Source of the DNA: Pteria penguin | Lineage: Eukaryota; Mollusca; Bivalvia; Pterioida; Pteriidae | DNA: 64,000 nt | NCBI GenBank assembly: GCA_035048485.1 | Contig: CM068593.1 | Location: forward strand, 2,295,535 to 2,359,534 | Direction of reading: 5' to 3' | In this document: positions 57,257 to 64,000 of the stretch, one piece after another | How positions within the stretch are numbered: position 1 is the stretch's first letter | How the letters are laid out: every line of letters starts with the position of its first letter | Translations under genes and position numbers: made by a program | Notes under the pieces: generated by a model | Databases searched by the model: none | Told to the model about the DNA's origin: nothing | The model's input: the letters and a program-made list of their open reading frames with translations, nothing else

Positions 57257-57435
57257 GGCAGGCTTGGTGTGGTGGTTAAGCGCTTGGCTTGCGGCGCCGA
57301 CGATCCGGGTTCGATTCTCGAATTGCGCCACTATGTTTAAGAGGTTGGTTACCTTCTGCTTCCATGTCGCGATATAACTGAAAAATTGTTGAAAACGACG
57401 TAAAACACCAATCAGCCAACCAACCAACCAACCAT
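57257..57435 (+). mobile_element. SINE family A in block X copy 2
   Basis: Same insertion as at 39,990. It keeps the better B box (gatccgggttcgattct), where copy 1 has gatccggattcgattct. Confidence 0.9.
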
Positions 57436-58099
57436 CATTATCTTCTGTGTTGTTATCTTATATTACATCATTTCATTTAGCACAATGATTAAAAAAATGA
57501 AAACAAAAAGAAAAATATATTTATTACTGATTAGATTAAGGTCTACCATAAGCTCACTCAATTGTTATAGAACATAAATAACCACAGATATATAATGAAT
57601 GTTATCTTAGCTATTTATTTAATGGTTTTACACAGTAATGTTATTAGTGTCTATAGAAATTTTACCACCCGATGCCTTAGTCCTAGTTATTAGTGTTTGA
57701 TTTTTAAATAACTGGGCTCTTAGAGATATTTGATCTTGTTTATATATATTCACATCTTTATTGTTCACTTTATATTCATATAGTTTTGAAGTAAACACTG
57801 AGTAAAATATCAACAGCAATGCTATTGCAACTTAAATGTTTAGATGGGAGATAAGTATGGGAAAACGGTAGAGAAGAGGAAGGAAAAAAGGAAGGAAGGA
57901 GGACAGGAAAGGGATAACGACTTGGAATAGTGTGAAGGGGAAAGGATGGGATGAGGGAGAGGGAAATTAATAATAAACAATCGGTCAAAGAATGAAATTG
58001 AGAGAGATTTTAGCTGGTAAATTTTCACATTACCGTCATTGCCTGATGTTCATTTTCAAATTCACCCCGTTGTGTTTATTTATAAAGTGACACGTTTTT

Positions 58100-58245
58100 C
58101 CCATAAGGAGGGGTATCTGACGTGAAACCATTGTGACGTTATAGAATTTCTATATACACTATTTCCCATAATATTACACCAATTTCTACAGAACTGGTTG
58201 ACGTCACAATAGTTGGCGTCAGATACTTGCTCATATGGGAAATAT
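58100..58245. mobile_element. Short inverted-repeat element (MITE-like), block X copy 2
   Basis: Counterpart of 40,830-40,980. The arms here include "gtatctgacgtgaaaccattgtgacg" against "gacgtcacaatagttggcgtcagatac". Confidence 0.6.
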
Positions 58246-59081
58246 CTCTGTACATAACGAAAAACCCAATCTGGACTATTGTGAGCCTTTCGTGTCTCGC
58301 GTCTGTCTAGCCGTGCGTCTCGCCTGGACTTTTTATATCATTGACTTCCTCAGAACTACGGAAGAGATTTTGATGAATCTTGGTGCAATGCAGTACTTAA
58401 GAACCCCCATCCACAGACATTGACCTTCCATTGACAATCTTGTATAGGTAGACTGTGCATAGACCAAAAATAAAAGAAAGAATTAGATAAAAAGAAACAA
58501 AGATGAAAAAAAAAGAAAAAGAAGAAAGAAAGAAGAAATAAAATTGCTTCTTTACAGAGAAACATTAAAATAATTATTGATCACTTTTAATTGATAAATT
58601 AGTAAATGTGTATATCTATGGTAATTTGTACGTATCAAGTTTGGTTTCTTGATATTTATTTCTATTCATGATAGGGGTGTGTTTAAAAACTGAGTAAGTT
58701 CATTTTTTTAATTCGTTCTTCTTTTTCTTTTTCTTTTGTTTTTGTTTTTTTGTTTTTTTGTTTTTTGTTTTGTTTTGGTTTTGGTTTTTGTTTTTTGGGG
58801 GGTTTTTTTTGCTGCGATTCCATTCCAAAATCAATTTTTTTGGTCATTTTTTCAACAATATTCTTCTTTCTTGCTTACTTAGTGATTTCAATGTGCAAAA
58901 ATGCACTGTTTTTTCCTTCAATAACAATGCTAGTTTAATAGCAGAATTTTGAGTTGTTCCGTCTCCGGATGTATTCTTCGGGTTAGTGTCGCTCACGCAA
59001 CGTCGGTTTCAGCATGCCCATTTTCTGATTTTAATGTTTTCATTGACAACGGCATGTGCTATGTGATATACCGCCCTTAAT

Positions 59082-59237
59082 ATGAATTTTAATGGCTTAC
59101 AAGTCCCGCAGTTGAAGGAATATCTCCAAGATAGGGGTGATAGTTGCTCTTTCTACCACAAAAATGATCTAGTCAGGTTATGCCAGATAGCAGATGAAAT
59201 AAAATTAGAGGTCATAGATAAGACATTTATTTGGTAA
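59082..59237 (+). CDS. Small SAP-like reading frame, 51 residues, copy 2
   Basis: Encodes exactly the same 51 residues as the copy at 41,795. The DNA differs at three third- or first-position sites (TTG/TTA, CAA/CAG, TTA/CTA), none changing the protein, while non-coding parts of the block carry both substitutions and indels. Same possible donor overlapping the stop. Confidence 0.5.
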   Translation: MNFNGLQVPQLKEYLQDRGDSCSFYHKNDLVRLCQIADEIKLEVIDKTFIW

Positions 59238-60896
59238 AAACAATGTAATATATAATGTACAGATACATAAATCCATGCAAAACAATACAGTTGACAGTAG
59301 CGCTATGGAGATAAACAAAGTTAATTACTAATGTTAAAAATTTTGAATTCTATGTAAAAATTTAAAAAAAATAATAACAAAAACATCCATAAGATATATT
59401 GTTGCATAGGACATATTAATGTAAATCCTATAAATTCCATTTAAAGAGATAAAATTTAATATATTAAGATTATAATTTGAAGACATTGATTCATCAGGAT
59501 AACCCATGAAAGACCATAGACTTATTATCAATAGGGGTCCCTTAACGAGGATCAGTACAAATCATTTGATCTAGGCCGTCGTACTGTCAATATCACTTGA
59601 CGGATGCTCATGTGTTGCGTAAGAATTAATAGTATATTTATCGACAAGCATTGAAGAATACAAAACAAACTTGTTTAAAAATTTCTGCTCATCTTATTCT
59701 GATAATTCAATTCAAAAACTAAGAATTGTCAGAATTAAACACCAAGCCCATCATGAAAATTAAAGCAAAATGGCCATAATTCAGTGTTTGATGCATTCTA
59801 TTCCTTAAGTCATAATTCTTGGTACAAGTAGAAGTTTATAAAGCAGTAACATTTTCATTGTGAAATTTACATCATAATTGACCCATAATTGTAATTATTA
59901 TCTCACAATTGCCACTGAGAAAAGTACTTAAAGTGGTTTGGGAATTGAGCAGGTCAATTAAATATTTTAATCACTGGCATCCTTTTTGACATTAGTCATC
60001 TTGAGCATGCATCCATTCAGAAGGGTTGGCTATTGGTTTTCTTTAGTATATGTCATGGTTTCTCCTGTGTTCTATGGTCCTTTTTGCATCTAGATTTCAT
60101 ATCCTGTGTTTCTTTTTATTTTCTGTTTTATATTTATCAGACATTATATACCCAAAAATCTGATATCAACATCAAGTCATTTTTGGACAAAATGATATTG
60201 TTACATGGTTTTCTTTCTTCACTCTTTCAGTGACATAATGACACTTGTAAAATGTGTGGCTCTCCTGTTCTCTACGGCATCATAATACCAAGTGTTTGCA
60301 ATCAAACTGATCATCAGGGTCCATGTAAACATTTATTTATCTAAATATTACTTTTAATATTCTACTGACAAGCTATTGATTTTTGTCGATTAAAAGATAG
60401 AAATCATGTGGTAAACCATGACACTCCTTTTGGCTAATGCTGGTGAATTCAGCACCAAGTGACCTCGGCACCTATTGTTCGGAGATTCCGGCACCTGCTT
60501 CATTTTTATGAAATGATTATACCCCCCCCCCCCTCAGATTTCTAACCTGCAATTTGTCGTGAATTGCTTATAGATTTAAAACAAAGAAAAATAAACTCAT
60601 CATTCACAATATTTCGGTCTCCTGACCTTCTTCCGGTGAATTTTATTGAAAATGGTAGCGTTTGTTATGTGAAATCCATCATATCTCGGAACCGATATAA
60701 GAAAAATATGTGTCACTTCCCTTCGGAGGACTGTTAAGATGTTCTTATAGATTTAGTTACCGTAGCACACTGTTAATTTAGGGTCTATATTTGTTTTACC
60801 TTACCTGAATACTCATCTTTATATTGATCCCTTAGGTACCAAAATCACCAGATACCAAATTCACTTTGTGCCAAATTCACCTGTGCCCGCTTTCGG

Positions 60897-61304
60897 CTGA
60901 TATAATTACAATCTGATTCAACCATATTTTTATTCCTCTTCTCTGTTCCATTGCGTATAAAGATCTGGTGAAACCCCATAAGGATTCACGTTCTGGTGAC
61001 CTCTGATGACGTCTCGGTCACCGAAACCGTTATTTCCCAAAGCCAATCAGTGACTCGGTTAGAGACATGATAGTGACGCAATATGTAACAAACACTTTTC
61101 AAAAACTACGTTGTGGGTCACGCACGCTGTGGATGTTAATTTCATTGCTAGGAATTTGTAGCCGAACCACTGATTGGTGAAAATCAGAGTTCACCAGAAT
61201 GTGACCCCTTACGGGGTTTCACCAGATCTTTATATGCAAAGGAAGAAATAGAGAAGCAGAATTAAGATATGCTTTTAATCAAATTGGAATAATTATTAGC
61301 TATG
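60897..61304. mobile_element. ~400-bp inverted-repeat element (MITE-like)
   Basis: Inner arms tataaagatctggtgaaaccccataagg..cacgttctggtga and tcaccagaatgtg..ccttacggggtttcaccagatctttata are almost exact inverse copies. Outer arms (ctgatataattacaatctgattc... against ...aatcaaattggaataattattagct) extend the symmetry to ~100 bp per side. Confidence 0.85.
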
Positions 61305-61919
61305 TACATGTGTGCCACAATACAAGCATAACACAGTATGTATCATACCCCAAAATATGACCCGGTTAACCGCGTATGGTCCATGGAAGACTGTGCGTCT
61401 GCTTCAGCATTGGTGTTCTCGTCACTGCTTATTACCATGTCCACGGGCTGGATGGATTCTCGTTTCTGAATAGATATGGCTGACCGACTACTTTCACTTC
61501 TTTTGTAGTCATTGTAAGCAAAAAGCTCTGGGTACGGGTGAAGCTCTGTTGGCCGTCCGTCCACAAAGTGACGTGAACAAAGCCGGTGTTTATGTGAAGG
61601 CTGGTAGTTTTCCCGGCGTAACAGGTCAAGGCATTTTTTCTAGCTTTCTTATGCTGACTGCTAGGAAAGGGGAAAAATTCAATGTACGCCATGAAACCAT
61701 ACTTCCTGCGTTTCCTACTTTTGTTATGATCACGTGATTTAAGTCGATTTTGAAATCACGGATACGGAACAATTCGAAATTCTGCTATTTGGTTTCTTTT
61801 AATCATAATTATGGTAAAAATGTGACAGAATTTTGTAAAAATGTCAGTTTTTAGATATGTTATGACTTTTTAAGACTGTAAAAAGGAAAGGGGTAGGGAG
61901 ATGATGGCTCATTCACATT

Positions 61920-62200
61920 TCATTGCTATTTCAGAACCTCTCAAATGATTTTTATGAAACTTGGTAAAAGTGGGGTATTCATGGTTTCAAACAAGTGCTC
62001 TTGTTTTTCAACTCGATCTGTCAACAGTTTGCGCCACTACAGGTAACATTAGGACACAGAGGGTACTCTCTTTTGACAAACGTCTACTTCAGACCGGCTG
62101 CATACAAAGACAAAAACAAATGCAAAGGAATTTTCTGAAGGAATATCTAACTAAATGCTGTTTTTGGTTTCAATCAGAAATAAAGATTTTGCATTTTGGG
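61920..62200. mobile_element. Fragment of the interspersed family seen at 17,615
   Basis: tttttatgaaacttggtaaaagtgg..ggtattcatgg..caatctgtcaacagtttgcgccactacaggtaa..gacacagagggtactctcttttgacaaac parallels 17,730-17,900. Confidence 0.65.
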
Positions 62201-62539
62201 GGGGGGGGGGGGTGGTTGTTTTTCTCTTCGTTTGTTTTATTTACTTTTTGTGGGGTTTTTTCTGTTTTCTAAAATCTGACTTCTGTGTTCTTGCCTCCTT
62301 CGTGTGTTCGTGCGTATATATTTATGTCTTTACCTCCTCGACTTAAAATGTTGTTGCAGGACTTTTACGACGGGTGTTGCATGTAACCAGGGGCGCTTAC
62401 TCCTCCCGGGCACCTGGTCTCACCTCGATTTTATTGGGGTTCGCCTTTGTCTAAATATGACACTATACACGATATTGTCCTTTTATTCCATGGACTATGA
62501 GATATGGTTTACCCTTCGGTACTTCTTCGTTTTTACTTT

Positions 62540-62935
62540 GGTAAGCCAGGTATAAGACCAGGTGTCAGAGAGGAGTGAACGTCTCGTTTTTGGAGAGTTC
62601 TGGTAAACCAGGTATAAGACCAGGTGCCAGGGAGGAGTGAATGTCTCGTGTTTGGCGAGTTCTTGTAAACCAGGTATTAGAGCAGGTGCCAGGGAGGAGG
62701 AAGGGTCTCCTGCTTGGATAGCTCTGGTAAGCCCAGGATAAGACCAGGTGTCAGGGAGGAGTGAACGTCTCCTATTAGGATAGCTCTGGTAAGCCCAGGA
62801 TAAGACCAGGTGTCAGGGAGGAGTGAACGTCTCCTATTAGGATAGCTCTGGAAAGTCTGGCATAAGACCAGGTGTCAGGAAGGAGTGAACGTCTTCTATT
62901 TGGATAGCTGTGATAAGCCAAGGATAAAACTCCAC
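62540..62935. repeat. Minisatellite, ~61-63-bp unit, six copies
   Basis: Units of "aggtataagaccaggtgtcagggaggagtgaacgtctcctattaggatagctctggtaagcc" type. Units 4 and 5 are almost identical. Confidence 0.93.
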
Positions 62936-63652
62936 TCCAGCCTGTTTACTTATATATAGTTTGTGTTTTGCTGTGTATTCACTAACTATTATATATCATT
63001 TTCACTCTGTCCTAGAAGAAAAGAGTATGGTTGGTAATTTTGTGTCAATTTTCAAAATACACATTGGTATAAAAAATTGGTTAGTGTGCTATTGGATTCC
63101 ACCATTTGAATTTTTTTACCGTATTTACAAAAATGTATGTTAATGTCTCTCCCGCTCCCCTGATAGAAATTAACGTTATTCATATTCATTGAAATCATTT
63201 CACTACTTCTGTTTAACATTCCTTCTTTTGTAGCTGTAGGGAGGTCAGGGTTTTCTCCTATGCATGATTTATGCGTTCCTGATCAAAATTTAAAATACCA
63301 CTCTAGGACACACAAAATAATTATAACACAGTCCCAGAGGACGCACTATAGTTTTGAAATGAAGCTGTACAATAACCGATACGTTGCCAGTTATGTTTTT
63401 TTTTTCCTTTTTAAATCGGCCGCTGATATTTTTATTTCCGAACATCAAATACTGAACTACCCCTAATAAACCCCGTTATAATGATGGTTGCTTCTGCGAT
63501 GCCTCATATGTGCACCATATTCTACACAATTTCAAACTCCCCACCAACTAAGACTAAGTACTTTACATCCAGCGGTTGCTACTTGTTTTTAATATATAAG
63601 AATACGCATTATTTGTCAGTTACCATAGTTTTATTTTTCTCATGTAATATGT

Positions 63653-63707
63653 TTGTGTGTGTGTGTGGGTATATCTATATATATATTTATTTATTTATTT
63701 ATTTATT

Positions 63708-63772
<65 letters not shown>

Positions 63773-63775
63773 AGG
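63653..63775. repeat. (TG)n / (ATTT)n compound microsatellite
   Basis: tgtgtgtgtgtg, then tatctatatatata, seven atttatttattt units, then ~30 TG units, 145 bp before the partial TRIM-like exon. Confidence 0.97.
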
Positions 63776-63918
63776 TTACATGACGTCATTGACAAAATAG
63801 ACGAAAAGGAGGTTTAATATTACGGATAAGGAAAAAATGTTAATTTTATGGTTAAATATAATACAGCATTCAAATAAATCAACTCTGTATAGAGTGAACA
63901 GGTTATTGATTTTCTCAG

Positions 63919-64000
63919 TACTACGCAAAACTCGTCGAGTACTACCACTCATGTTTGAATCGAGGTCAACATTCCCCGGTCTACTCCGCTTGTTATGTAT
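63919..64000 (+). CDS. Start of another TRIM-like B-box exon, cut by the window edge
   Basis: After an acceptor-like TTGATTTTCTCAG (ends 63918) the frame reads YYHSCLNRGQHSPVYSACYV. This aligns with YCHSCLKRGQQSPVFSACYE at the start of the intact TRIM-like protein. Unlike that gene there is no ATG between acceptor and B-box, so either an upstream exon supplies the start or this is a pseudogene. The first zinc-ligand cysteine is replaced by tyrosine. Same strand as the intact gene, 28 kb downstream. Confidence 0.65.

Larger units (their letters stand above)
53743..60017. repeat. Duplicated block X, copy 2 (~6.28 kb)
   Basis: Direct-repeat partner of 36452-42729. Starts immediately after the transposon's right end and ends at catgcatccatt, after which unrelated single-copy sequence (cagaagggttgg) follows. 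Differences from copy 1 include loss of ~20 bp near 57,133, and "ggaggggtatct" in place of "ggaaaccatt" near 58,108. Confidence 0.95.
60018..63918. other. 3.9 kb beyond block X with no supported gene
   Basis: Single-copy-looking AT-rich DNA with an inverted-repeat element, an interspersed-repeat fragment, a minisatellite and a TG microsatellite. A minus-strand stretch at 61,343-61,700 has two overlapping open frames, one rich in acidic and polar residues (DMVISSDENTNAEADAQSS). I do not recognise them and cannot support them as exons. Confidence 0.5.

Noticed and set aside
36452..60017. Unequal crossing-over between two transposon copies as the cause of the X duplication
   Set aside because: This would leave transposon copies at the outer borders; the left border is an unbroken TRIM reading frame and the right is unrelated sequence.
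61343..61737. Two minus-strand and one plus-strand open frames near 61.5 kb
   Set aside because: No domain recognised, frames overlap, and no convincing splice borders; could be a decayed exon but cannot be supported.
63481..63774. 97-residue frame ending in Cys-Val repeats
   Set aside because: The second half is the TG microsatellite and the first half has no features.

Overview
This is nuclear DNA of an invertebrate animal, most likely a bivalve or other mollusc. It is AT-rich with long introns and many microsatellites, and the octamer TACATGTA is frequent. It carries at least two tRNA-headed SINE families whose tails ("aaaacgacgt-aaacaccaatcaacc" and "acgtgaaacaataatcaatc") are of the kind seen in molluscs. 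The six recognised or partly recognised genes have ordinary GT-AG introns.

Layout. Positions 1-13,581 hold no gene I can support. They contain fold-back elements, SINEs and several minisatellites. Positions 13,582-25,193 (+) hold seven consecutive exons of a type I TGF-beta/BMP receptor serine/threonine kinase of the ALK1/ALK2 (ACVR1) class. The signal-peptide exon was not found. The first visible splice donor opens a ~0.9 kb array made of copies of that same exon-intron junction. Positions 25,194-35,230 are AT-rich 3'-flank and repeats. Positions 35,624-36,778 (+) hold an intact TRIM-like protein gene (B-box plus beta-propeller-like C-terminus) with its coding sequence in one exon. Further TRIM-like copies are a truncated one at 53,743 and the start of another at 63,919, so this is a small local TRIM family.

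The main structure lies at 36,452-60,017. A segment of ~6.28 kb (called X), beginning inside the TRIM propeller, is present twice as a direct repeat (36,452-42,729 and 53,743-60,017, a few percent divergent). The space between the copies is filled exactly by one ~11.0 kb DNA transposon (42,728-53,742) with ~65-70 bp imperfect terminal inverted repeats starting TTGACTGG. The transposon carries a RecQ-like superfamily II helicase gene (+ strand) and, convergently, a SANT + DUF6589-like gene (- strand) that is its likely transposase. This gene content resembles the helicase-encoding branch of Academ transposons (AcademH). Both genes lack their central catalytic parts, so this copy is probably dead. 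X also contains a decayed MULE-like transposase and a tiny SAP-like reading frame whose only three differences between the two copies are all synonymous.

Positions 60,018-63,918 are non-coding (an inverted-repeat element, a 6-unit minisatellite, a TG microsatellite). Repeat boundaries and identities were judged by eye. Protein family names rest on motifs and remembered family features, not on searches.
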